This document shows positions 53,462 to 61,665 of a stretch of 64,000 bases of DNA, piece by piece. The notes beneath the pieces are model-generated. The model was not told the DNA's origin. It did no database searches and worked only from the letters and a program-made list of their open reading frames with translations. This DNA comes from a virus. The stretch spans positions 17,509 to 81,508 of the IMG/VR virus record IMGVR_UViG_3300044950_000375. One strand, written 5' to 3'. Position numbers and translations under genes: made by a program. Positions within the stretch are counted from its first letter, which is position 1, and the number at the start of each line of letters is the position of its first letter.

Positions 53462-54006
53462 TAAAGTCTTCCATGCAATATCAAAGTAAGTCTTAAACAA
53501 TCTAATTTGTTTGGAGCATGACCAATATGGAATGCTTGACTATCAAATTCTATTAGTTTTCCTGGCTCTGGAAATTCTTGGTGAACGAGTTTTCCATCAA
53601 CTACAAAATCTGTAGTGCCTCCCCATGTGTTGTCCCATTCGGTATTCAAATACACCAAGTATGTTCGAAACGTTCCGTCAAGTGATAAGGTTGTATCAAG
53701 ATGTAGCTCTTGTTCTTGACCATATGTTTGGCCAGTTAGTGCATATCTCATGAGTTTGAAGTTGGGTCCAGCCAATTGATATATCTGTTCAAACAGTGTA
53801 TGCCATGGCTTGCGAACATTTTTTATATTGGGTTGATTCCCATACCATGAACTTTCGTCTGATTGCTGATAGGGAAGTAGCCCGTCAACAAGATAGTATC
53901 TCCAAAATTTATTTCTAAACATCCAATTTGCATTGCTTGTCAGTTCAGTATGCATTTGTTTTAGCGTAGCTGAATCTATAAATTGAGAATGTCGAGAAAA
54001 TATCAT
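53461..54006 (-). CDS. 2-oxoglutarate/Fe(II)-dependent oxygenase-like protein
   Basis: A 181-residue protein with a double-stranded beta-helix pattern: LHLDTTL (His102, Asp104, the HxD pair for iron), then TYLVYLNTEWDNTWGGTTDF, PEPGKLIEFDSQAFHIGHAP (distal His160 or His163) and LRLTLIL (Arg172 for the 2-oxoglutarate carboxylate). This matches prolyl-4-hydroxylase-like oxygenases found in many marine phages. The start at 54006 gives an ATGA overlap with the upstream stop; six codons more would be possible from 54024. The substrate is unknown; it may hydroxylate a protein, nucleotide or lipid. Confidence 0.78.
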   Translation of the reverse strand: MIFSRHSQFIDSATLKQMHTELTSNANWMFRNKFWRYYLVDGLLPYQQSDESSWYGNQPNIKNVRKPWHTLFEQIYQLAGPNFKLMRYALTGQTYGQEQELHLDTTLSLDGTFRTYLVYLNTEWDNTWGGTTDFVVDGKLVHQEFPEPGKLIEFDSQAFHIGHAPNKLDCLRLTLILHGRL

Positions 54007-54341
54007 AGATTTTGATCCGGCCAATCTCTAAACAGGGCATGTTGAATTGTGCCTGAAACAAACTGATTGAATGACTTGTGTTTGTCTTCTAGTTCGCCTT
54101 TGAGTGGTGCTACTCGACGGAATGCTGAGTCCATTTGACCCATGTCCTTAAATTCCATGAGAATCATCCATTCGGGCATGTCTGCAATTGAACGAAATCC
54201 CATCTTGCAACGAGTGATTCTGTAGGATTCCATCTTGCCTTCAGAGATCAAATGATCAAAGAAACTTTTCATTCCGTTCACCCAGTCTAAGTCTGAAATG
54301 TCGCCTTCTTTGTCTGCCCAAATTGTATATAAGTCTGCCAT
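54003..54341 (-). CDS. DUF6614-like small protein
   Basis: A 112-residue protein with a ferredoxin-like pattern: ADLYTIWADKEGDISDLDWV, then YRITRCKMGFRSIADMPEWM, ILMEFKDMGQMDSAFRRVAP and a C-terminal FRDWP. The order (LYxIW, RxTRxKxGF, short strand, DxxQxDxAFxRVA, LFRDWPD) matches my memory of DUF6614 proteins of marine bacteria, whose function is not known to me. It overlaps the oxygenase gene by four bases. A search against Pfam would settle the family. Confidence 0.55.
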   Translation of the reverse strand: MADLYTIWADKEGDISDLDWVNGMKSFFDHLISEGKMESYRITRCKMGFRSIADMPEWMILMEFKDMGQMDSAFRRVAPLKGELEDKHKSFNQFVSGTIQHALFRDWPDQNL

Positions 54342-54343
54342 GT

Positions 54344-54778
54344 TTACTCCAGTGGTCCTAGTATTTCAAATCCCGCCATGTCGGATTTGTATAAGTGTGC
54401 TTGCTCAAGATACAGGTATTGAAATCCGCGTTCCTTGTAGATAGCACACTCTGTTTTCATTGTTTCTATGCCCAAACGCAACTTTGGATTGTTGTAGTTC
54501 CATGCAAATTGATCGCACAGAGCATTGTGATCATCGTAGCGTTTGATTAAACTAAACGCCACTAATTTATCTCGGTCGTAGTATCCAATGACGTCAGTCA
54601 TTTGATCTGTGTATCTGCTGTCAAATATGGGCATTACACTTGCAAAATGTTTGTATTTGCAGTAGTCTCTATAGATAGCATTTAACTGTTTGATATCGGG
54701 GTCAAACAAGTACTCCCACTTTACAGTTGGTACATAATTAGTTCTGCTTAGATCAATTCTTGCAAACTGATAGCTCAT
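54344..54778 (-). CDS. Unknown protein, possibly GNAT-like
   Basis: A 144-residue protein. MTDVIGYYDRDKLVAFSLIK (about 60-80) followed by a strand-helix pair (LGIETMKTECAIYKERGFQY, LYLEQAHLY) is compatible with the central beta-hairpin and acetyl-CoA-binding helix of GNAT or aminoacyl-transferase folds, but the Gln/Arg-x-x-Gly-x-Gly loop is not visible. It sits between two other small genes in one operon and overlaps the upstream gene by four bases. Function not recognised. Confidence 0.6.
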   Translation of the reverse strand: MSYQFARIDLSRTNYVPTVKWEYLFDPDIKQLNAIYRDYCKYKHFASVMPIFDSRYTDQMTDVIGYYDRDKLVAFSLIKRYDDHNALCDQFAWNYNNPKLRLGIETMKTECAIYKERGFQYLYLEQAHLYKSDMAGFEILGPLE

Positions 54779-55275
54779 CGTGGATCCTTCCGATGTTCAA
54801 ACAGGCCTTGCAAGTACTCTTCTGGCCAGCCGTGATAGAACCCCTTCTCGGCCATTGTTCGAGCTCGAGCATCAAGATCACTAAGACTTTGCACTAGAGC
54901 CAGTGCGTATGTGCCTTGGTTCATGCACACACCATTCACCATCTCAACGTCTGCGGGATGATCCTCCAGTGCAAGAAGATCCTTGCGCAGTAAAAATTCT
55001 TTGTTGGCAATTTTCAAACTGTCACTAAACAACTCATATGGCCATTCTGCAGGATCATATGCATAGATTACCACTTCCCAGGTGCCCATGCCCCATCGAG
55101 CTTGATTTTTCAAATCAAAGTAAGGATGTACACCCACTCGCACATCGTAACTTTTTTTCATTCGTGCGGCTCTTGCATACGGACAAGGTGCCCAGCCGCC
55201 AAGAGCAGGATGTGGAACTTCCACAAAGTTCACAATCCACTGCTCAATATCGTGTTTAACTGTATCCGAGTCCAT
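54775..55275 (-). CDS. Unknown conserved protein with HPxLGGWAPCPYARAAR motif
   Basis: A 166-residue protein. The segment HPALGGWAPCPYARAARMKK (about 22-41) looks strongly constrained (Cys31, three aromatics, three basic residues) and resembles a motif I recall in DUF1415-like proteins. The rest is mixed alpha/beta with WEVVIYAYDPAEWPYELF. Its ATG forms a TAATG junction with the upstream gene. The role is unknown; it travels with the oxygenase-like and DUF6614-like genes next to baseplate hub genes. Confidence 0.6.
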   Translation of the reverse strand: MDSDTVKHDIEQWIVNFVEVPHPALGGWAPCPYARAARMKKSYDVRVGVHPYFDLKNQARWGMGTWEVVIYAYDPAEWPYELFSDSLKIANKEFLLRKDLLALEDHPADVEMVNGVCMNQGTYALALVQSLSDLDARARTMAEKGFYHGWPEEYLQGLFEHRKDPR

Positions 55276-55463
55276 TAGAAGAAAGGCAATCCTGATTTTT
55301 TGGTAGTTTCAATATTGTCTTTGGCTAGTTCAGCAATCATTCGTCGTTCGTTGCTGCTGAGTTGTAATACTTGTTCGTAAGTTATGCCGCCGCGCATGTG
55401 CCAGGCCAATTTGAATCCTTCTTCTCGAATTGAATTGGCCTCCTTTTCCATGCCTTCAATCAT
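55275..55463 (-). CDS. Small T4-like hub/assembly protein (gp51-like position)
   Basis: A 62-residue protein beginning MIEGMEKEANSIREEGFKLA, then WHMRGGITYEQVLQLSSNER and ending ETTKKSGLPFF. This short protein, with the MRGGxxYE and KKSGLPFF signatures, is one I recall next to gp26 in T4-like marine phages, where T4 has gp51, the hub assembly catalyst. A longer version from 55565 would overlap gp26 by 76 bases with basic, unlikely residues; 55463 fits the conserved length. A CTG at the gp26 stop is another possible start. Confidence 0.65.
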   Translation of the reverse strand: MIEGMEKEANSIREEGFKLAWHMRGGITYEQVLQLSSNERRMIAELAKDNIETTKKSGLPFF

Positions 55464-55489
55464 GTCATTGATTTGTTCTGCGCTTGCGG

Positions 55490-56332
55490 TCAGGAGGCGG
55501 CGCCGAAAAAATTTGCTGTATCCAAAGTAAAGTTTTGTTCGTATTCGTGTTCGCAATTGGAACATTTCATTTTTATTGGTTTAAATTCGTCATAGGTACG
55601 GATTTTGATTGCATGATCTCTAATCTCGCCGTACAATTGGCGATCACAATTCATTAGAAAGTCTTCAATAAATTCTGGTTCAGACACTAGAGCTTGCGGT
55701 GTTTTGATTCCAACAATGCTGCTTCTAATGGCTTTCACAGTGATCTTAGTAATCTGTTGAATAGCATCGTTTAGCATTTTGGTTTTTTGCTCTTCAGTCA
55801 AATCTGAATTTGGTAACTGTGCCAACACACGTTGTTGTTCAAATTGCAACAGGTTGATTTCAGTTTGCTTTTCGTATCCAACAGACTGAAAATAAATTTC
55901 AAGATCGCCGTGCTTGACAGATTCTGAAAAGTCTGGGGCTTCTAACGTGTCCAATAGATTTTTTAGATCCAATTCAAAATTATTTTCTGTAGAACATTTC
56001 TCACAAGTGGTGTCAACTTCCATCATTGGGCCATAACTGGCAATACGGATGGCTGTGAGAATAGTGTTTAGATCGCAGTTGGGCATGTTCCAAGCATTTT
56101 TAATGCTGGGTATGCAGCTTTGTACCACACTCACAATGGCTGCTCCGTTAAACAATGCATCTGGAGTGCGATAGGTAATTTCGTCCATGGCAGTCATGGG
56201 TAGAATTGGCAGTTCTCGATTGACTGGCATGTCTAAGCTGCCTGGCGGCCAAAATTGTCCATCACTGGGCAAGCGAATGTAAATGGCAGGTTGACGAAAA
56301 AACGCTCGTAGCGGGTTCAAAGATTGGGTCAT
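55490..56332 (-). CDS. 26: Baseplate hub subunit gp26-like
   Basis: A 280-residue protein. The N terminus (RQPAIYIRLPSDGQFWPPGS) and the following ELPILPMTAMDEITYRTPDA are typical of gp26-family hub proteins. Cys110/113 (CEKC) and Cys257/260 (CSNC) would form one zinc ribbon split across the sequence. gp26 is needed to assemble the central hub. T4 gp26 is 208 aa, so this is somewhat longer. It is transcribed divergently from the tape measure gene, with a TATAAGTA box 24 bases before its ATG. Confidence 0.82.
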   Translation of the reverse strand: MTQSLNPLRAFFRQPAIYIRLPSDGQFWPPGSLDMPVNRELPILPMTAMDEITYRTPDALFNGAAIVSVVQSCIPSIKNAWNMPNCDLNTILTAIRIASYGPMMEVDTTCEKCSTENNFELDLKNLLDTLEAPDFSESVKHGDLEIYFQSVGYEKQTEINLLQFEQQRVLAQLPNSDLTEEQKTKMLNDAIQQITKITVKAIRSSIVGIKTPQALVSEPEFIEDFLMNCDRQLYGEIRDHAIKIRTYDEFKPIKMKCSNCEHEYEQNFTLDTANFFGAAS

Positions 56333-56341
56333 TTTTTTACC

Positions 56342-56349
56342 TATAAATA
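56342..56349 (+). promoter_or_regulatory. T4-type late promoter box before tape measure
   Basis: Exact TATAAATA, 25 bases before the ATG at 56375, in the 42-base gap between divergent late genes. Confidence 0.75.
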
Positions 56350-56355
56350 TACTTC

Positions 56356-56363
56356 TACTTATA
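56356..56363 (-). promoter_or_regulatory. Late promoter-like box before gp26
   Basis: The minus strand reads TATAAGTA (one change from TATAAATA), 23 bases before the gp26 ATG. It lies back to back with the plus-strand late box, so the small gap probably drives both directions. Confidence 0.5.
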
Positions 56364-56374
56364 GGTACTAAACT

Positions 56375-59300
56375 ATGGCCACAACAATTGATGATTCAGC
56401 AGACCGAAGCAATGGTGCACTAGAACGATTAGCTGCCTCAGCAGAACGGGCGGAACGAGCCTCTGAAGCAAATGCTGTAGCAACTGCACAAGCTGCGGTT
56501 GTGACCAAAAAACTTGCAGACGAAGAAAAAACCGCTACTGAAGCAGCCGCTCGATTCAAAGCCAAAATGGACACTGCTACCGGTGCTGCCGGTAGTCTAG
56601 TAGATGCATTTGTTACCTACAATAAAGAAGTATACAAAGGATCCAGTGCTAACGAAGCTGCTGCTGCCAGCATGCATAAAATGGGCGAAGCAGCCAAATA
56701 TGCAGGTGCGTTTCTTGCAATTCTAGTTCCAGGTGGTCCGGTAGTCAAAGCATTGGTTGCCAGTTTAGGTCTGCTTGCTGCCAAAGCAGCCGAAGCCGGT
56801 GCAGAACTAGCACTACAAACTGATGCTGTTTACAAGTCCTATCAAGATTTAGCCAAAGCTGGCGCCACTGGTAAAGGTGGCATGCAAGATGTGTTTAACA
56901 GCCTACAAAAAGTAGGATTGGGCACACAAAAATTTGGCGAGTATCTCAAACTTGTCAATGACAATTCTCAAGACTTAGCGTTGTTTAGTGGAACAGTTCT
57001 CAAAGGGCGCAAGATCTTTGAGGCCACCATGGGATCTTTGACGGACCAGCAAAAAGAGCAGATGGAGCTGATGGGCTTGAATGACACTGCTAGAGCCGAA
57101 GCCACCATGAATTACATCAAGCAACAACGCTTGTTGACCATGGGCACCAGAGAGCAGATGAACACATCCAGCACGGCTGTGATGAAGTATATTGACGAAA
57201 CTGATAAACTTGCACGTATAACTGGAATTAATAGAAAAGAACAAGAAAAAGCCGTAGAAGAAGCCATGCGGCGTCAACAATTTGCAGCCACAATAGATCA
57301 GTTGTTAGCAGAAGGAAGAATAGATGAAGCTGCTCAACTGAAACAAGGATTGATATTAGCCAAAGCAGCAGGTAAGACTGTAGAAAACGCTTATCTAGAT
57401 TCTGCTGGTGGATTTGTTGGGTCAAGTGAAGCTGCTGCCAAAGGAGCAATGGCCACTAATTTTGAAATGCAAAACTTCATTGATACACTGAAGAGTGGCA
57501 AGGTCAGCACAGAAGAAATAATGGCAGGTTTTGGCAAAGTTGGCAAAGCAGCCGGCGATGTATACAATGGTGTGGGCCGAATACAAGCTCAAATGGGAAA
57601 TATGGAGTCTTTTGGTCTTTCTATTGAAGATACTAGAAGACTGATACAATTCTCGACCAATGACATGGCCAAAGCATTTAGAGAGGCTGGTATTGATTCT
57701 AAAGAGTCTGCTGATGAGTTAGCTAAAGCACAAGCCAAAACAGCAATAGACACTCAAGCAACTCAACTGGAATTGCAAAGAAAACTCAATGAGTTAATGC
57801 CTGGCTATGTGCGTGAACTTGAAAACACTGCTGAAAAGAATAGAGCATTAGTAGTAGCCACTGGCAAACTTGCCGACGATATATTGGACAAATTATCTCC
57901 AGCGTTTAAGCAATTATTTGAAGCATTAGGCCCTATGGTCACAAAAATAGGCGAGTTAATGAAAGACCATGTGCTGCCAGCACTAGTAAGAGCAATTGAA
58001 AGCCTGGCTAAATTTATAACAAAAGTTACTGGCGGAATTTTTAATGTAATGAATGCCGACGGCACAGATGCTAAAGTTAAAGCCTCTGGCAAAGCTGAAT
58101 TGGGAGAAACCGTAGGCGAAATTGGCGGAGCCTACGCTGGTATGAAAGGAGGGGCAGCTCTTGGCACAGGAATTGGAACTGCGCTTATGCCCGGTGTGGG
58201 TACGGCCGTTGGCGCCGTTGGTGGTGGCATTGTTGGAGCACTTGCTGGATATTTTGGAGGTGGAGCACTAGGAAGAGCCGCGGATGCATCAGCACAAGAC
58301 AAAAGTGGTATGCAACAACTTGCAGCTATGTTCGGCAGAAAAAATGAAGCAGAAGTAGAAATAAGTGAAAGAGATAAAGCCTTTTTAGAAAAACATAAAG
58401 CAGGCATTGGCACAAGAGCTGCTGGTGGACCAGTATCGGCCAAAACTCCATACCTAGTGGGCGAAGAAGGTCCAGAGCTGTTTGTTCCCAGCCTGGCTGG
58501 TGATATTGTACCTACTGGTCAACTGCAAGGAACTACTGGCTCAGCACTAAAGCAAAGTGCTGCAATTGAAAAAATTGTTGATCAAATTGTCTTAGATATC
58601 AAGTCAAGACAAAAAATTTCAGACATTGATGCTGACCGCGCAAAAGATCACAGTGAAGAACAGAAAACTCAAACTGCTAAAATCAACAAGTCTATCAACG
58701 ACATTGTTGTTAGCAGTAAAGAACTAGACAGCATTAGCAAAATAGATCTCAAACGTGCTCAAGACTATAGTATTTTTTACAAAGGATTTATTGAGACCAA
58801 AACCAAGTTTGAAAAAGATCAACTTGAAGCAATAAACTATCAACTTACTGAAGGATCTAGTGGTAGCCAACCAGGCAGTGCTGGCAGTAGTGGCAGCGGT
58901 CTGAAATTACCCAGCATGCCTGGTATCTCTGGAATGGGTGGTGGGCAAGGGCTGCAAACCACCAAGCAAGATGACTTGTCTAAGATGGGATTGAATATCA
59001 AAACTGGCGATGTGCAAGCAGAAGGTGCAGGCATTAGTCCCAGGTTGATTGAACTGGCTCGTCAGATTCAAGGCGGCGTACCAGGATTCAATTATTTCAG
59101 TGCATTCAACGACAAGTTCCATCAAGAAAAAGCCCCCAGCAGTCAGCATGCCAAAGGCCTAGCACTAGACTTTACTGTGGCACAACAGCCTAGCAAGGAA
59201 GAAGGCAAGGCCATCACTGATTGGCTCAAAGGCCTAGGCGCCAGTTTGGCCATTGATGAATACAACAATCCCAGTTCAAAATCCACAGCAGGGCATTTTC

Positions 59301-59551
59301 ATGCACAAATTCCTGCCTTTGAAGAAGGTGGAATGCTGGGTGCAGGCAAAGTGGGCATTGCAGGCGAGGGTGGCAAACCAGAATTGATATCTGGTCCAGC
59401 TAGTATTACACCAATGAATGACCTAATGGGTGCATTGAACAATCTCAATGCTGTGATGGAACGCAGCCATAGCACACTGTCTGAAATTGCTAAAATCAGC
59501 AAAGCCACCAGTGACTCAAGCGCCAAGATGCTGTCGTATGCACAGAACTAA
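56375..59551 (+). CDS. Tail tape measure protein with C-terminal M15-like peptidase domain
   Basis: A 1058-residue protein. It is coiled coil-rich at the N terminus, with a hydrophobic helix pair near residues 108-150 and a Gly-rich hydrophobic stretch at about 583-633, as in tape measures. AGGPVSAKTPYLVGEEGPEL near residue 690, then FVPSLAGDIV, is a motif found in many tape measures. Residues about 915-980 contain SQHAKGLALDFT and GHFHAQIP, the His-x-x-Gly-x-x-x-Asp and His-x-His zinc motifs of M15 D,D-peptidases, so it probably cuts peptidoglycan during injection. It corresponds to T4 gp29 in role and sits between gp26 and gp20. Confidence 0.78.
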   Translation: MATTIDDSADRSNGALERLAASAERAERASEANAVATAQAAVVTKKLADEEKTATEAAARFKAKMDTATGAAGSLVDAFVTYNKEVYKGSSANEAAAASMHKMGEAAKYAGAFLAILVPGGPVVKALVASLGLLAAKAAEAGAELALQTDAVYKSYQDLAKAGATGKGGMQDVFNSLQKVGLGTQKFGEYLKLVNDNSQDLALFSGTVLKGRKIFEATMGSLTDQQKEQMELMGLNDTARAEATMNYIKQQRLLTMGTREQMNTSSTAVMKYIDETDKLARITGINRKEQEKAVEEAMRRQQFAATIDQLLAEGRIDEAAQLKQGLILAKAAGKTVENAYLDSAGGFVGSSEAAAKGAMATNFEMQNFIDTLKSGKVSTEEIMAGFGKVGKAAGDVYNGVGRIQAQMGNMESFGLSIEDTRRLIQFSTNDMAKAFREAGIDSKESADELAKAQAKTAIDTQATQLELQRKLNELMPGYVRELENTAEKNRALVVATGKLADDILDKLSPAFKQLFEALGPMVTKIGELMKDHVLPALVRAIESLAKFITKVTGGIFNVMNADGTDAKVKASGKAELGETVGEIGGAYAGMKGGAALGTGIGTALMPGVGTAVGAVGGGIVGALAGYFGGGALGRAADASAQDKSGMQQLAAMFGRKNEAEVEISERDKAFLEKHKAGIGTRAAGGPVSAKTPYLVGEEGPELFVPSLAGDIVPTGQLQGTTGSALKQSAAIEKIVDQIVLDIKSRQKISDIDADRAKDHSEEQKTQTAKINKSINDIVVSSKELDSISKIDLKRAQDYSIFYKGFIETKTKFEKDQLEAINYQLTEGSSGSQPGSAGSSGSGLKLPSMPGISGMGGGQGLQTTKQDDLSKMGLNIKTGDVQAEGAGISPRLIELARQIQGGVPGFNYFSAFNDKFHQEKAPSSQHAKGLALDFTVAQQPSKEEGKAITDWLKGLGASLAIDEYNNPSSKSTAGHFHAQIPAFEEGGMLGAGKVGIAGEGGKPELISGPASITPMNDLMGALNNLNAVMERSHSTLSEIAKISKATSDSSAKMLSYAQN

Positions 59552-59567
59552 CGGTAAATAAACAACC

Positions 59568-61337
59568 ATGGCAGAACAAAACAAATCCGGCTGGAAAAAG
59601 TATTTCAAAGTAGCAGACACGTCTGGAGTGATGAGTCCAATTTCGGGAACCAATCAGTTTGGGTTTCCAGGATACGGCAAGAACGATGGCGGAATGGGCA
59701 ACACCAATGAGTTTGGATTCCGCAACTATGCCAGCAGACTGCCAGAAGTTTACTCTGGTCACCCCAACAGAATTGAACGTTATAACCAGTATGAGAACAT
59801 GGACATGGACTCAGAAATCAATGCCTGTTTGGATATCATTGCAGAGTTCTCCACACAGCTAAACGAACAGAACGGCACGCCGTTTGAAATTGACTATCAA
59901 GACAAGCCAACAGACCATGAAATAGAAATCATCCGCAAGCAAATGAAACAGTGGGTGAAGCTGAACAAGCTGGACCAGCGCATATTCAAACTGTTCCGCA
60001 ACACCATCAAGTATGGTGATCAAATCTTTGTGCGTGATCCAGAAACATTTGAAATGATGTGGGTGGACATGAGCAAGTTGGCTCGTGTGATTGTGAACGA
60101 ATCAGAAGGCAAGCGTCCTGAACAGTATGTGATCCGTGACATCAATCCCAACTTCCAAAATATGACTGTGGCAGCAAAGACCACCACAGACTACATGACC
60201 AATCCAGTTACTGGATCAATTTCAGGCAGCTCTAACTATACCATGCCTAATGGCGGCACAGGTGGCGGTGTGGGAAACAGTCGCTTTATGACTGCCATGA
60301 ACGAAGTTTGTCTAGACGCCAAGCACGTGGTGCATATGAGTCTGAACGAAGGTTTGGACACGTTCTGGCCATTTGGCAAAAGCATCTTGGAAAACATCTA
60401 CATGGTGTTCAAACAAAAGCAACTGCTTGAAGATGCTATCCTAATCTATCGTGTGCAACGTGCTCCAGAGCGTAGAATTTTCAAGATTGATGTGGGTAAC
60501 ATGCCGTCACACTTGGCCATGCAGTTTGTGGAACGTGTGAAAAACGAAATGCACCAGCGCAGAATTCCCACTGTAACAGGTGGCGGAAACAACATGATGG
60601 ACTCGAGTTACAACCCGCTATCCATCAACGAAGACTACTTCTTCCCCCAAGGTCAAGACGGACGTGGCTCATCAGTTGAAGTGTTACCCGGCGGTCAGAA
60701 CTTAGGCGAAATTGACGATTTAAAGTATTTCAACAACAAAATGGCCCGTGGCCTGCGTGTGCCATCTAGCTATTTGCCCACTGGTCCTGACGACTCAGAC
60801 CGTGTAACCAGTGACGGAAAAGTAGGCACAGCCCTTATACAAGAGTACAGATTCAACCAGTATTGTGAGCGATTGCAAGCACTAATTGTGCAGAAATTAG
60901 ACGATGAATTCAAGATGTTCTTGAAGTGGCGCGGGTTTAATATTGACTCTAGCCTGTTTAATATCAAGTTCAATGCACCACAAAACTTTGCAAGTTATCG
61001 TCAAAGTGAACTAGATAACACTAGAATAACAGCATTTACATCATTAGAACCCTTGCCTTACATGAGCAAGCGTTTTATGCTAGAACGTTTCTTGGGTCTA
61101 ACTGAAGACGAAATTCAGAAGAACGAAGAAATGTGGCGTGAAGAACATGATGACGTTGATGCACCACCTGTGGCTGGCAGCGACTTGCGAGCTGTGGGCG
61201 TGACCCCAAGCGGTATGGAAGCAGACATTGCTACTGGTGAAGAAATGGCCGGCATGGATCAACCTGGTGCAGAAGGCATGACAGGACCGGGAGCAGCGCC
61301 TCCAGCAGCCGGACCGGGCGCACCTGGAACGTTATAA
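59568..61337 (+). CDS. 20: Portal vertex protein gp20
   Basis: A 589-residue protein with gp20 signatures: NRIERYNQYENMDMDSEINA, then CLDIIAEFSTQL, later LIYRVQRAPERRIFKIDVGN and MARGLRVPSSYLPTG. It forms the dodecameric portal for DNA packaging and starts head assembly. T4 gp20 is 524 aa. The C-terminal ~55 residues are a Gly/Pro/Ala-rich tail. A GGTAAATA box lies seven bases before the ATG. Confidence 0.93.
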   Translation: MAEQNKSGWKKYFKVADTSGVMSPISGTNQFGFPGYGKNDGGMGNTNEFGFRNYASRLPEVYSGHPNRIERYNQYENMDMDSEINACLDIIAEFSTQLNEQNGTPFEIDYQDKPTDHEIEIIRKQMKQWVKLNKLDQRIFKLFRNTIKYGDQIFVRDPETFEMMWVDMSKLARVIVNESEGKRPEQYVIRDINPNFQNMTVAAKTTTDYMTNPVTGSISGSSNYTMPNGGTGGGVGNSRFMTAMNEVCLDAKHVVHMSLNEGLDTFWPFGKSILENIYMVFKQKQLLEDAILIYRVQRAPERRIFKIDVGNMPSHLAMQFVERVKNEMHQRRIPTVTGGGNNMMDSSYNPLSINEDYFFPQGQDGRGSSVEVLPGGQNLGEIDDLKYFNNKMARGLRVPSSYLPTGPDDSDRVTSDGKVGTALIQEYRFNQYCERLQALIVQKLDDEFKMFLKWRGFNIDSSLFNIKFNAPQNFASYRQSELDNTRITAFTSLEPLPYMSKRFMLERFLGLTEDEIQKNEEMWREEHDDVDAPPVAGSDLRAVGVTPSGMEADIATGEEMAGMDQPGAEGMTGPGAAPPAAGPGAPGTL

Positions 61338-61345
61338 ATAACAAC

Positions 61346-61564
61346 ATGCTACTGACAGAAATCTACAATCAACAGCCTCAAGCCTATCAGGACCTGAGTC
61401 AAGACAATAGTCAATTGCAACTCAACGACTTGCGTAAAACTCGATTGACCTTGCGTCAGCTAAACAAACTGCGTAAGATGAACGACATTCGTTCTGTGGA
61501 ATTCAAAGACAAACTCAAACTGATACGCAAACAGTATCAACCCCCAGCTCAACCCTTAGCCTAA
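61346..61564 (+). CDS. Small head-module protein, unknown
   Basis: A 72-residue protein, mainly helical and basic: LQLNDLRKTRLTLRQLNKLR then KMNDIRSVEFKDKLKLIRKQ. It lies between gp20 and the acidic core protein, where T4 has gp67. A similar small protein follows gp20 in marine relatives. A TATAAATA box ends five bases before the ATG, and a terminator-like hairpin follows the stop. Possibly a prohead core component; this rests on position only. Confidence 0.68.
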   Translation: MLLTEIYNQQPQAYQDLSQDNSQLQLNDLRKTRLTLRQLNKLRKMNDIRSVEFKDKLKLIRKQYQPPAQPLA

Positions 61565-61569
61565 TCAGT

Positions 61570-61592
61570 CGGCGAGAAAAAACAGCCGTTTT
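61570..61592 (+). terminator. Weak terminator-like hairpin
   Basis: CGGC, an 11-base A-rich loop, GCCG, then TTTT, six bases after the stop of the 72-aa gene. The stem is only 4 bp; AAAAC-AGCC-GTTTT is an alternative pairing. Partial termination is possible. Confidence 0.4.
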
Positions 61593-61618
61593 GAGGGTTA
61601 AACACTATAGTTTTTGAC

Positions 61619-61655
61619 TGTTATATTAAATAACAGCACACTTTACCTATAGGAG
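61619..61655 (+). promoter_or_regulatory. Inverted repeat and ribosome-binding site before core protein
   Basis: TGTTAT-ATTAA-ATAACA is a perfect 6-bp inverted repeat that contains TTAAATAA, a late-box-like core. AGGAG (61651-61655) follows, ten bases before the ATG. The repeat could be an operator or a stabilising hairpin at the 5' end of a head-gene transcript. Confidence 0.35.
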
Positions 61656-61665
61656 TTTACCCAAT

